Shown here piece by piece: positions 1-7,329 of a stretch of DNA of 22,845 bases. Position numbers and translations under genes: made by a program. The stretch's first letter is position 1. Each line of letters opens with the position of its first letter. The DNA lies in NCBI GenBank assembly GCA_021203685.1, contig JAJQAS010000285.1, positions 1 through 22,845 on the forward strand, in the 5' to 3' direction. The notes below the pieces were generated by a model. That model was not told the origin of the DNA and did not search any database. It saw only the letters and a program-made list of their open reading frames with translations. The DNA is from Clostridiales bacterium. Its GTDB lineage: Bacteria > Bacillota > Clostridia > Oscillospirales > Oscillospiraceae.

Positions 1-669
1 ATGCACAAAAACAGGCTGCTCTTTACCAAGAGCGGACGGGCCTGCTACATCTCCCACCTGGATCTGATGGCCACCTTCCAGCGGGCGTTTCTCCGCTCCG
101 GGGTGGAGATTTGGCAGACCGAGGGCTTCAACCGCCACGTGTTCGTCTCCATCGCCCTGCCCCTGAGCCTGGGGTACTCCAGCGACTGCGAGATTTTGGA
201 GTTCAACTTGGAGTCGCCCATCTCCTTTGACGAGGTGGTGGAGCGGCTGAACCGTGCCCTGCCGGAGGGGATTCACGTCCGGGAGTGCTACGAAGCGAAA
301 ATCCCCTGCAAGAAAATCGTCGATTTGGACTGGACGGTGACCCTGGAATACGATAACGGCGTCCCCGCCGCAGCCCCCGCCGCCCTGGGGGAGCTGTTGG
401 GCAGGGAGAGCTGCGTCATTCAGAAGAAATCCAAAAAGGCGAAAAAGGGCTACACCGAGTTGGACATCATCCCTATGGTGAAGGACTGGTCGCTGGAGGA
501 GCAGCCGGACAAGCTGATTTTTTCCGCCCGGCTGGCCGCCCAGAATCCGGGTCTGAACCCCGCCCTTATCATCGACACGCTGGCGGCCCAGTCGCCGGAC
601 GCGAAACCTGACTTCGTCCGCTGCCACCGAAACGAGGTCTATGGCGAGGGCGGCGTGGTGTTCCGGTAA
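1..669 (+). CDS. TIGR03936 / DUF2344 family protein
   Basis: A 222-residue protein. The opening (MHKNRLLFTKSG, then YISHLDLMATFQRAFLRSG and EGFNRHVFVSIALPLSLGY) matches the conserved start of the DUF2344/TIGR03936 family, so the ATG at base 1 is probably the true start even though its ribosome binding site lies outside the window. In Firmicutes this family usually follows a B12-binding radical SAM protein (TIGR03960) and lies near ribonuclease G and the rplU-rpmA ribosomal genes; that context is known from the family and cannot be seen here. The molecular role is not established; a role in tRNA or ribosome-related modification with the radical SAM partner is a guess. A central lysine-rich patch (KKSKKAKK, about residues 141-148) is visible. 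The gene ends TAA and is followed by a hairpin terminator. Confidence 0.85.
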   Translation: MHKNRLLFTKSGRACYISHLDLMATFQRAFLRSGVEIWQTEGFNRHVFVSIALPLSLGYSSDCEILEFNLESPISFDEVVERLNRALPEGIHVRECYEAKIPCKKIVDLDWTVTLEYDNGVPAAAPAALGELLGRESCVIQKKSKKAKKGYTELDIIPMVKDWSLEEQPDKLIFSARLAAQNPGLNPALIIDTLAAQSPDAKPDFVRCHRNEVYGEGGVVFR

Positions 670-714
670 AGCAGCGTGAAACCCTTTTGAACCGCAAACA
701 ATGGAACATAAAGC

Positions 715-754
715 AACAGGAGGGCCCATCCGAAGAGGGGTCCTCCTGTTTGTT
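715..754. terminator. Hairpin terminator between convergent genes
   Basis: Arms 715-727 and 738-750 form a 13-pair stem (AACAGGAGG at the base, one G-T pair inside) with a 10-base loop. On the + strand it is followed by TTTGTTCT, a modest U-rich tail suited to ending the DUF2344 transcript. On the - strand the tail (TTGCTTTATGTT) is weaker but could help end the PTS operon, whose last stop is at 790. Confidence 0.75.
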
Positions 755-789
755 CTATGCGTTATCCTGATTTGAGCAGCGGGAAAGGG

Positions 790-2496
790 TTACAGAGACA
801 TATCGATGTTCAGCCCGTCGGAGTCCTTCTTGCCGCCGAAGATAAGACCGCAGACCATTGCCAGCACGAAGCTGACCACCATGGCGATGCACAGGGCGAT
901 GAAGCCAAAGTCGATGCCTTCGGGGTTGATGTAGCAGGGCAGGCCCAAAATGCCGGACGCACCGAAGGAGTACAGCTTGGACCCGCAGAAGCCGCAGATC
1001 ATGGAGCCGATACCGGCGGAGAGGAAGGTGCCATACATCAGCTTCTTGCGGGGGAACAGGACGGCGTACAGGGTCGGCTCGTTGATGCCGAAGAAGGAGG
1101 AAATGGCGGAGGGGATGATCTGGCTGCGTTCCTCCGCGTCCTTGGTGCGGATCAGCACACCCAGGCAGGCGCCCACACTGGCGATGGCGCCGGTGAAGAA
1201 CAGCGGGTGGATGATGTCATAGCCAAACTCGGCGATGTTCAGGTTGCACATGATGATGACGGGCATATGCAGGCCGCACATGACCAGCAGGGACCAGAAG
1301 GTGCCGATGATGAGGCCGGCGATACCGGCGTTCAGGTTGACGATGAAGGACATGAACCCGGTCAGGAAGCCCTGGAGCAGCATGGCGATGGGGCCGATGA
1401 TCAGCAGGCCGATGGGAGCGGTGATGAGCAGGGTCAGGAAGGGCGTGAAGAAGGAGCGGAGCATAGCGGGCAGGCTCTTGTTCAGACCCTTATACAGCAG
1501 GGAGGCCACCCAGACGATGACGATGATGGGGATAACGGAGCTGGTGTAACCCACGGAGGGGAAGATCACGGGGATGCCCAGGAAGGTGGTGTAGACCTCG
1601 GACTCGAAGATGGTCCCGGCGAACACGGTGTAGAGGGCGTCGCCGGAGGTGATGGCCACCAGGTCAGGATAGACCAGCACGCCGCCCAGGACGATGCCGT
1701 AGATCTCTTTCAGGCCGAACTTCCGGGCCGCAGACCAGCCGATGGCGATGGGGAAGAAATAAAACAGCGCGTCGCCCATGGAGTACAGGATGGTGTAGGT
1801 GCCGCTGTCGGTGTCCACCACGCCCATGACCGTGGTCAGCAGAACCACCAGGGCCTTGATCATACCACCGGCCATCAGCATACTCAGCAGAGGCTGGAAG
1901 ATGCCGGTCATCATGACCAGGAAGCGGCTGACGATGCCCTGCTTCTCGCCGCTCTCGTCCTTCTTCTGGTCCACATCGCCGGGATCCACGGCGCTGAAGC
2001 CGCCGATCTCCATCAGGACCTTATAGACCTCGTCCACCTGAGGGCCGATGACCACCTGATACTGGCCGCCGGTCTGGATGACCTGGATGACGCCCTTGGT
2101 GTTGGTCAGCACTTGGGTGTTGGCCTTGCTCTCGTCCTGGAGCTTGAAGCGCAGGCGGGTGACGCAGTGGGTGACGCTGATGACGTTGGACTTGCCGCCC
2201 ACGTTCTCAATGATGGTCTCGCACAGCTTCTGGTACTTGGAGCCGGTGTCCACAGCGGCGGCGGCGGGCGCGGCGGCCTCCTCAGTGGCCTCATATTCGA
2301 CCACGGTGGTCTGGCCCCGCTTGACGCTGGAACCCACGCCGGTGACGGTGAAGCTGACCTCGTCGCCGTTGGTCAGCACCATGGGGGTGATGAGGTTGAC
2401 CCCCTGCTGCTTCATAAAGGCCCGGTCGATGCGGATGAGCGGGGTGCCCACCTTGACCTGCTGGTCCATCTTGACCAGCATCTCCAGGCCCTTGCC
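790..2496 (-). CDS. PTS glucose-family permease, IIA remnant-IIB-IIC, 5' truncated
   Basis: About 568 residues can be read with family similarity, from GKGLEMLVKMDQQVKVG onward. Residues 1-70 are the C-terminal half of a Glc-type IIA domain. Residues about 86-170 are IIB with the phosphocysteine motif THCVTRLRF (Cys111). The rest is a hydrophobic IIC domain with many membrane spans and the sugar-site motif GINEPTLYAV. The protein would phosphorylate a sugar during uptake at the membrane; the IIC sequence resembles the glucoside/sucrose/trehalose branch, but the substrate cannot be named. The N-terminal half of IIA, with both active-site histidines, is missing. The same frame stays open upstream to 2685, but that part translates a neighbouring ceramidase-like gene out of frame. 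No ribosome binding site was seen at the junction; internal ATGs (for example 2481) are weak candidates. IIB-IIC could still work with IIA supplied in trans, as known for some B. subtilis PTS permeases. Confidence 0.8.
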   Translation of the reverse strand, partial: GKGLEMLVKMDQQVKVGTPLIRIDRAFMKQQGVNLITPMVLTNGDEVSFTVTGVGSSVKRGQTTVVEYEATEEAAAPAAAAVDTGSKYQKLCETIIENVGGKSNVISVTHCVTRLRFKLQDESKANTQVLTNTKGVIQVIQTGGQYQVVIGPQVDEVYKVLMEIGGFSAVDPGDVDQKKDESGEKQGIVSRFLVMMTGIFQPLLSMLMAGGMIKALVVLLTTVMGVVDTDSGTYTILYSMGDALFYFFPIAIGWSAARKFGLKEIYGIVLGGVLVYPDLVAITSGDALYTVFAGTIFESEVYTTFLGIPVIFPSVGYTSSVIPIIVIVWVASLLYKGLNKSLPAMLRSFFTPFLTLLITAPIGLLIIGPIAMLLQGFLTGFMSFIVNLNAGIAGLIIGTFWSLLVMCGLHMPVIIMCNLNIAEFGYDIIHPLFFTGAIASVGACLGVLIRTKDAEERSQIIPSAISSFFGINEPTLYAVLFPRKKLMYGTFLSAGIGSMICGFCGSKLYSFGASGILGLPCYINPEGIDFGFIALCIAMVVSFVLAMVCGLIFGGKKDSDGLNIDMSL

Positions 2497-3061
2497 GCGC
2501 TGATAACGGTGGAGTGGACGGCCCAGTTGACGAAGCCCGCGAAGGCGGCTCCGCTCTCGTCGAAGAACTTGACCACCGCCACCTCGTTGTCCGCCAGCTG
2601 ACCGGGGTGGTTCCGGTTGCCGTAGTAGCCAGTGATGACCTTCCGCCCGATTTTGGCGGTGGCGGTGCGCAGGTTGGCGGCGCACTCTTCGTAGCTGCGG
2701 CAGATGGTTTCAGTGAGGAAGTCGTAGTACCGCTGGTCATACTTGCCGGTGTACCAGCCCCTGTGGTAGCCCACCACGGAGGAGTGGCTGTGGGTGGCGG
2801 CCAACAGCAGGCAGTCCCGCTCCAGGCCGTATTTGTCCAACATCAGCGTCTTGACATCCTCGGCCATGGGTTCTTCGAACTCCAGAAAGTCCGCGGAGAA
2901 CAGGAACAGCCGTCTGCCATCCTGCTCGAACAGCAGGGAATTGCAGTAGATGTCGTCGTGGATGCCGCCGGACGGCTCCATGCGGTTGGGGCTGCGGAAC
3001 CCGATGAGGTAGAACGGGTCCTGTTTGGGGGAGAGGCAGTGCCTCGCGCAGCCAATTTCAT
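2497..3061 (-). pseudogene. Second neutral-ceramidase-like gene, frameshifted and truncated
   Basis: Homologous in layout to the gene just upstream. Its readable frame gives IGCARHCLSPKQDPFYLIGF, a GGIHDDIYCN segment, the metal-site-like THSHSSVVGYHRG and NWAVHSTVIS, then stops resembling the family at about 2500, near mid-protein. Two defects are visible. First, the expected start ATG at 3061, overlapping the upstream stop as ATGA, is one base out of frame: ATGAAATTGGC is present where ATGAAAATTGGC would give MKIGCARH. Second, the 3' half is replaced in another frame by the middle of a PTS IIA domain. Unlike its paralog it keeps the His-rich motifs expected of a zinc site. A rare ATT start in the right frame cannot be fully excluded, but even then the protein would be a 5' half followed by about 28 nonsense residues up to 2412. 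Confidence 0.75.
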
Positions 3062-4329
3062 GTCGTTCCCTCCTTTTGGATGGATTTCAACGTCTCGGTG
3101 ATGTGCCGGGCCACCAGTTCCGCAGAGCCGCGGGCAAACTTGGAGTTCATAGCCTCGTAGGTGATGCGGTCATAGGCGGTGTGCTCCGGCATATACTTGT
3201 CTCCGCCGTTGACCATGGTGGCCACGATGGTCAGCGGATAGGGGGAATCCTTTTTGATGTCGATGGCGGTGGTGCTGGAAAGCTCCGGCCCCAGTCCCAC
3301 CAGGGCCACATGGCCCAGGGTGAAGTAGGAGACTGTTACCGTCCGTTCCTCGTCCGGCTGGAAGACGTAGGACTTGGTGGGGTGGATGTCCCGCAGGTTG
3401 GGAATGATCTTCTGGCCGGGGCAGCTGACGGCGGTTTGCCGCAAGGTGGCCTCTCCCGGCTGGAAGGGCTGTTTCACCCGCTCCATGGCCTGCACCACCT
3501 GTGCCCCCAGCTTTTTGCCCAGGGCGTTGACCAGCACAAACCCCTCGTCCCCGATGTCCGTCTCCTCGATGGAGCCATCCCGGTTGAGGATGTTATGCTT
3601 TGCCTTGAACAGCGGGGCCTGGTCCCCTGCGGCCCCGATCAGGAACAAGGCCACAAAGCCGTCTCCGTACTGTTTTTCGATGAATCGGCTGGCGGCTCCC
3701 ACCAGGTCGCCCGTGACCTTGCTGTACCCATCCGCGCCTTTGGAGTGGTCCATCACGGAGGACTGCACATCGCAGCTGTAGAGCACCGCCTTGGTCTGCC
3801 CGGACTTGCTAAGGAACTTGACAAAGGGAACGGTCTTGTCCGATTCCCCCAGGTCATCGGCCCCCAGCCACCAGCCGCTGGCGGTGAGCATGTCCCGGTT
3901 GACATTCACCGCACAGTAGGCGTTGCCAATGACGGGCCGGGTCTCCTCCAGACCGGCCTTTGCCTGAGCAATGGCGGACTGCATGGCGGCGGTCATAGAG
4001 GCGAACAAAATCTCATTCTTCCGGGCCACCTCCCCGTCTTCTCCGGCCTGGGCTTCCTCCGAGCGCAGGTGGGGCGCGGAGAAGGTGTGGCTGACACAGA
4101 TCCAGACGTTTTCCTGGGGAATGTCCGCCGCCTGGGCCGCCTGGGCGCGGAATGCCGCCACCGCATAGGGTCGCAGGGAGGTAGTGTCGAAGCACACGAT
4201 GAGGAATGGAACCCCCGTATCGAGAAGCATTGCACGCACATACAGGTCATCGTGAACCCTGCCGAAGCCCTCGATGGGGAACAGGGAGGATGGCAGTTCA
4301 ATTTTTTCTTTTCCGGCGCCTGTCAGCAT
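3058..4329 (-). CDS. Neutral/alkaline ceramidase-like protein (PF04734-like)
   Basis: A 423-residue protein without a clear signal peptide, so probably cytoplasmic. Features of the ceramidase-like N-terminal domain family are the early GFGRVHDDLYVRAMLL segment (residues 21-36), VSHTFSAPHL (79-88) where family members usually have a T/S-H-T-H-S-G-like motif, VNVNRDM (141-147), and GAAGDQAP (232-239). Two likely metal ligands look changed: the second His of HTHS is Phe83, and the His of the AVHSTV motif seen in the neighbouring paralog is Gln189. True ceramidases are secreted amide hydrolases; the relatives in gut Firmicute sugar operons are uncharacterised, so no substrate is claimed. The ATG has a good ribosome binding site (AAAGGGGG, 8-base spacing). 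The gene starts 17 bases after the amidohydrolase-like gene and its TGA overlaps the next gene's ATG. Confidence 0.7.
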   Translation of the reverse strand: MLTGAGKEKIELPSSLFPIEGFGRVHDDLYVRAMLLDTGVPFLIVCFDTTSLRPYAVAAFRAQAAQAADIPQENVWICVSHTFSAPHLRSEEAQAGEDGEVARKNEILFASMTAAMQSAIAQAKAGLEETRPVIGNAYCAVNVNRDMLTASGWWLGADDLGESDKTVPFVKFLSKSGQTKAVLYSCDVQSSVMDHSKGADGYSKVTGDLVGAASRFIEKQYGDGFVALFLIGAAGDQAPLFKAKHNILNRDGSIEETDIGDEGFVLVNALGKKLGAQVVQAMERVKQPFQPGEATLRQTAVSCPGQKIIPNLRDIHPTKSYVFQPDEERTVTVSYFTLGHVALVGLGPELSSTTAIDIKKDSPYPLTIVATMVNGGDKYMPEHTAYDRITYEAMNSKFARGSAELVARHITETLKSIQKEGTT

Positions 4330-4346
4330 GTTTGGCGCCCCCTTTC

Positions 4347-5384
4347 TTAGAGAATATTATAGAGCCGCTGGGCGTTTTTGCAGAGGATCAGGTCTTTCTC
4401 CTCCTCGGTGATGTCCAGCGCCTGGACGAAGGCCGGGCCGCCCAGCAGCCACTCCCGGCGGACGGGATAGGAGGTGCCGAATACGATGTGGTCGGCCCCC
4501 AGCACCTTGACGGCGCACTCCAGCTGCTCCTTGCCCCAGGGCTGCGCGTGGGACATCTCGAAGTAGATGTGCTGCTCATACTGTTCTTTCACATTGCTCT
4601 GGCCCACCTCGAACCGCTGGACTTTGTCCCTGGCCTTGGACTGCTGGGGGAAGAGCATACTGGACAGGGCGAAGAACCCGCCGCCCAGCATGGAGTGGAC
4701 AAAGGTCAGGTTGGGGTACTTCTCAAAGAACCCGCTGAACACCTCCCGGCCGATGGCGGTGGCCTGGTCTACGCAGCGGCCATAGGACCGGCGCAGGTTG
4801 TTGTAGTCGCAGAGCATCCGGTTCTCCACCGGCACGGGGACGTGGTGGACGTAGACGGTGGTCTTTTGCTCGTTGAGCTTGCGGAAGAAGGGGGCGAACT
4901 GCTCATCGTCCAGGTAGTAATCGCCGTAGTGGGCGCACATCTGCACGGCGGACATGCCCAGCTGGTTCCGGCAGCGGTCAATCTCCGCAAACACGGCGGG
5001 GTCGTCCTGGGGTGGGACCACCATCAGGGGGACCAACCGCCCGCCGCTGCGCTTCTGGTAGTCGGCCATGCCGTCGTTGAAAATCTTGCAGGTTTCCAGG
5101 CTCATCCACTCGTGGCAGCCCGGCAGCTTGAGCACCGCTTTTTCCACTCCGGCCTCATCCAGGTCGGCCAGCATGGTCTCCACCTGGTAATCGCCCTGAA
5201 CGTAGTTCAGGCTCTGGTAGCCGGTGGGCTTTTCGATGACAATCTGGCGGGTGCCGTTGTCGTTGACTTTGAGATATCCGTTGGTGCCGTAGTTCCGGGG
5301 GATCTCGGAGAGGAACCTGTGCAGGTCGGCCTCGTTTTCAAAAACGCTCTCCGGGAACCAGTACATATTGGCGTCAATAATCAT
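4347..5384 (-). CDS. Amidohydrolase-2 family TIM-barrel protein with degenerate metal site
   Basis: A 345-residue protein. The start was placed at 5384 (MIIDANMYWF) because an AGGAAG ribosome binding site lies 9 bases upstream and because this is the first beta strand of the family; an earlier ATG at 5444 lies upstream of the predicted transcription start. Family marks are MIIDAxMxW at the N-terminus, VYVHHVPVP (residues 177-185), YPNLTFVHSMLGGGF (223-237) and FGTSYP (302-307), as in the ACMSD/2-pyrone-dicarboxylate lactonase-like group. The normal HxH is replaced by Asn6-x-Tyr8 and the normal GSDYP aspartate by Ser305, while His180/181 and His230 remain. It is first in the operon with ceramidase-like and PTS genes, which suggests a carbohydrate or amino-sugar-derived substrate, but no reaction can be assigned. 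Confidence 0.75.
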   Translation of the reverse strand: MIIDANMYWFPESVFENEADLHRFLSEIPRNYGTNGYLKVNDNGTRQIVIEKPTGYQSLNYVQGDYQVETMLADLDEAGVEKAVLKLPGCHEWMSLETCKIFNDGMADYQKRSGGRLVPLMVVPPQDDPAVFAEIDRCRNQLGMSAVQMCAHYGDYYLDDEQFAPFFRKLNEQKTTVYVHHVPVPVENRMLCDYNNLRRSYGRCVDQATAIGREVFSGFFEKYPNLTFVHSMLGGGFFALSSMLFPQQSKARDKVQRFEVGQSNVKEQYEQHIYFEMSHAQPWGKEQLECAVKVLGADHIVFGTSYPVRREWLLGGPAFVQALDITEEEKDLILCKNAQRLYNIL

Positions 5385-5435
5385 GATTACCGCTTCCTTT
5401 CGTTTCTTTTGTTGGGTTATTCCTTTGATAGCTCT

Positions 5436-5464
5436 ATCATACACAAGAAGGGGACTTTAATCAA
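5436..5464 (-). promoter_or_regulatory. Sigma-A-type promoter of the amidohydrolase/ceramidase-like/PTS operon
   Basis: Reading the - strand: TTGATT at 5464-5459, a 17-base spacer, then TATGAT at 5441-5436, close to consensus. The predicted start of transcription is about 5429, leaving a leader of about 45 bases before the ATG at 5384. An inverted repeat, GATAG-AG-CTATC (5438-5427), overlaps the -10 box and the start and may be an operator. Confidence 0.7.
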
Positions 5465-5543
5465 TTCACTTTAGGAAACGTGCTATTCTCAAAAGCGATA
5501 GCTGCCGGTTTTCCCGGCAGAGAGGAGCAGCATTTCATCGCGC

Positions 5544-5574
5544 AAAAAAAGCGGCCTCTGCCAGCGCAGAGGCC
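5544..5574 (-). terminator. Rho-independent terminator after the Nif3 gene
   Basis: Stem arms 5553-5560 (GGCCTCTG) and 5567-5574 (CAGAGGCC), closed by one more C-G pair over a 4-base loop, followed on the - strand by seven Ts (5550-5544). This is a strong terminator for the lipoprotein/regulator/Nif3 side and insulates the promoter at 5436-5464. Confidence 0.8.
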
Positions 5575-5602
5575 ACCTTTTAACCTGTTCCAGACAGGCA
5601 AA

Positions 5603-5626
5603 GAAGCCAGGGTCACCCCTGGCTTC
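5603..5626. terminator. Second hairpin downstream of the Nif3 gene
   Basis: A perfect 10-pair stem, GAAGCCAGGG (5603-5612) with CCCTGGCTTC (5617-5626), and a TCAC loop. It lacks a strong U-tract on either strand (TTTGCC on the - strand), so it may be an auxiliary terminator or a 3'-end stabiliser placed before the main terminator. Confidence 0.5.
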
Positions 5627-5662
5627 GCAACTCGTATGCACTTTTCTTCGCCGCAGCCCCCG

Positions 5663-6469
5663 TTACAGCCGGTAGGACAGCGCCTCCCGGTGGCGGCGGG
5701 AGGGCAGCACCTCCACGTCGGGGAAGGCCTGCCGCAGCCACTGGGCCACCCGCTCCATCACCGGGTTCTCGGTGGGGTAGTGCCCGGCGTCGATGAGGTT
5801 GACGCCGCAGTCTTTGGCGGCCAGAAAGTGGTCGTATTTCAGGTCAGCGGTGACGAAGGTGTCGCACCCGGCCTGCACCGCCAGGTCCAGCATACTGCCG
5901 CAGGAGCCGCCGCCCACGGCCACCTGCTCCACAGGCCGCCCGGCGTCATAATAGCGCAGCCCATTGGGGCGGAGCGCCTCTTTCAGCCTCTGCAAATAGT
6001 CCTCCAGCGGTGCCGGGGCGGGGAGCCGCCCCACCCGGCCGATGCCGTAGGGCCGCCCCTGGCTGTCCACTCCCATCTGCTCCAGCTGGCCCACGTTGGT
6101 CAGGCCGCAAAGCTCCGCCAGCACGTCGTTGACCCCGCCGGGGCAGGCGTCCAGGCAGGTGTGGCAGCAGATAGCCGCGATGTGGTGTTCCGCCAGCAGC
6201 AGCAGGCGTTTTCCCGTGTAGTCCCCATCCTCGACCCGCTTCACCGGGTCGAAAATGACGGGATGATGGGAGACGATGAGCTGGCAGCCCAGCTCCGCCG
6301 CCTCCCCGATGGTCTCCGGGGTGATGTCCAGGCAGGTCAAAATGCGCTCCACGGTTGCTGCCCGGTGGCCCACCAGCAGACCGGAGTTGTCCCACGGCTC
6401 CTGCATCTGGAAGGGGGCGCGCCGGTCCAGCAGGTCATACACCGCCTGTACCGTTGTTCTGTCGCTCAT
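5663..6469 (-). CDS. Nif3-like dinuclear metal-centre protein
   Basis: A 268-residue protein of the NIF3/YqfO family. Visible family motifs are EPWDNSGLLVG near the N-terminus, IVSHHPVIFDP (paired metal-binding His), CCHTCLDACPGGVNDVLA (His and Asp) and the C-terminal DAGHYPTENPVME (His and Glu), so the dinuclear metal site looks complete. The length fits the short form without the PII/CutA-like insert of the roughly 370-residue B. subtilis protein. The ATG at 6469 was chosen over an in-frame GTG at 6490 because the latter lies inside the upstream regulator gene; GTGAGG precedes the ATG at close spacing. The gene starts 5 bases after the response regulator stop, so the two are probably coupled. 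In many Firmicutes Nif3 instead follows the tRNA methyltransferase gene trmK, absent here. The biochemical role of the family is unsettled. Confidence 0.9.
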   Translation of the reverse strand: MSDRTTVQAVYDLLDRRAPFQMQEPWDNSGLLVGHRAATVERILTCLDITPETIGEAAELGCQLIVSHHPVIFDPVKRVEDGDYTGKRLLLLAEHHIAAICCHTCLDACPGGVNDVLAELCGLTNVGQLEQMGVDSQGRPYGIGRVGRLPAPAPLEDYLQRLKEALRPNGLRYYDAGRPVEQVAVGGGSCGSMLDLAVQAGCDTFVTADLKYDHFLAAKDCGVNLIDAGHYPTENPVMERVAQWLRQAFPDVEVLPSRRHREALSYRL

Positions 6470-6474
6470 GTGCC

Positions 6475-7170
6475 TCACCCCACGTTCCACTTGTACCCGA
6501 AGCCCCAGACGGTGGTGATGTAGCTGGGGTTGGTGGGGTCGTCCTCTACCTTCAGGCGCAGGCGGCGGACGTTTACGTCCACGATCTTCACCTCGCCGTA
6601 GTATTCCCGGCCCCAGATGCGGTCCAAAATCTCCTCCCGGCTGATGGGTTGGCGGGGATTGGTCATAAACAGGTGCATCACGGAGTACTCCACCTGGGTC
6701 AGCTTGATGCGCTTGCCGTTTTTGAAGAGGACGCGGTTGTGGCAGTTGAGCAGGAACGGGGGCTGGGAAATTTCGTCGCCGTTGGAGACGGGGGCGCTCT
6801 CCCCGCCCAGACGGCGGTAAAGGGCGTCCACCCGGGCGGTCAGCTCGGCAGGGGAGAAGGGTTTGGTCACATAGTCGTCGGCGCCGGTCATCAGGCCGGT
6901 GACCTTGTCCATCTCCTGGGTGCGGGCGGTGAGCATGATGATCCCCACCTTGCTGTCGCTGGCGCGGATCTGGCGGCAGACCTCGAAGCCGTCGATGCCG
7001 GGCAGCATCACGTCCAGCAATGCCAGCCGAATGTCCGGGTTCTGTTTCAGCTTTTCCAGGGCTTCCTCGCCGCTGGAGGCCTCCACCGTGTCGTAACCGG
7101 CGCGGTTCAGGTTCAGCACCACGAAGGAGCGGATGCTGTCTTCGTCTTCTAACACAAGTACTTTTCTCAT
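6475..7170 (-). CDS. OmpR/PhoB-family response regulator
   Basis: A 231-residue two-domain regulator. The receiver domain (about 1-115) has the acidic pair Glu9/Asp11 region, the phosphoacceptor Asp53 in LLDVMLP, Thr81 and Lys103 in VTKPFS, so it should be phosphorylatable. The C-terminal part (about 130-231) is a winged-helix DNA-binding domain, with ISREEILDRIWG, VDVNVRRLRLKVEDDP and the ending YITTVWGFGYKW typical of OmpR-type proteins. GAGG lies 7 bases before the ATG. No histidine kinase gene lies next to it in this window: upstream is a lipoprotein gene and downstream the Nif3 gene. Its partner and target genes cannot be inferred. Confidence 0.92.
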   Translation of the reverse strand: MRKVLVLEDEDSIRSFVVLNLNRAGYDTVEASSGEEALEKLKQNPDIRLALLDVMLPGIDGFEVCRQIRASDSKVGIIMLTARTQEMDKVTGLMTGADDYVTKPFSPAELTARVDALYRRLGGESAPVSNGDEISQPPFLLNCHNRVLFKNGKRIKLTQVEYSVMHLFMTNPRQPISREEILDRIWGREYYGEVKIVDVNVRRLRLKVEDDPTNPSYITTVWGFGYKWNVG

Positions 7171-7329
7171 GGAATTACCTCATGTAAGCTATTAGCTGTT
7201 AGCCATTCGCTGTTAGTCATGCACTGTAAACCAAAAACAGACAGCTTAAATAAAGCAAAGCACAAAAACAAGCCGTTCATACAGCGATGCTAAGAGCTAA
7301 TAGAATGGATGGTCGTACCGCCGAATGGC
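7171..7329. repeat. Degenerate TTAG-type repeats between lipoprotein and regulator genes
   Basis: This AT-rich spacer holds a direct repeat of GCTGTTAG (7195-7202 and 7210-7217) and two separated inverted pairs: CTATTAGCT (7189-7197) with AGCTAATAG (7295-7303), and AGCCATTCG (7201-7209) with CGAATGGCT (7322-7330). The pairs cross rather than nest, so they look like scattered copies of one motif in both orientations rather than one hairpin. No convincing terminator or -10/-35 pair for the regulator gene was identified here. Confidence 0.45.

Noticed and set aside
757..2601. Long + strand open frame of 614 codons opposite the PTS gene
   Set aside because: Its translation is low-complexity (His, Asp, Gly, Gln rich) and mirrors the opposite strand's GC-rich codons; the - strand shows clear PTS domains.
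2412..2685. A genuine bifunctional ceramidase-PTS fusion protein
   Set aside because: The two homologous parts are in different frames at the junction, and each frame gives nonsense on the far side.
3050..3064. Programmed frameshifting at the start of the second ceramidase-like gene
   Set aside because: There is no slippery heptamer or stimulatory structure at the start codon; a simple one-base loss explains it.
6470..6490. GTG at 6490 as the Nif3 start
   Set aside because: It would overlap the regulator gene and add residues not typical of the family; ATG at 6469 gives the usual N-terminus.
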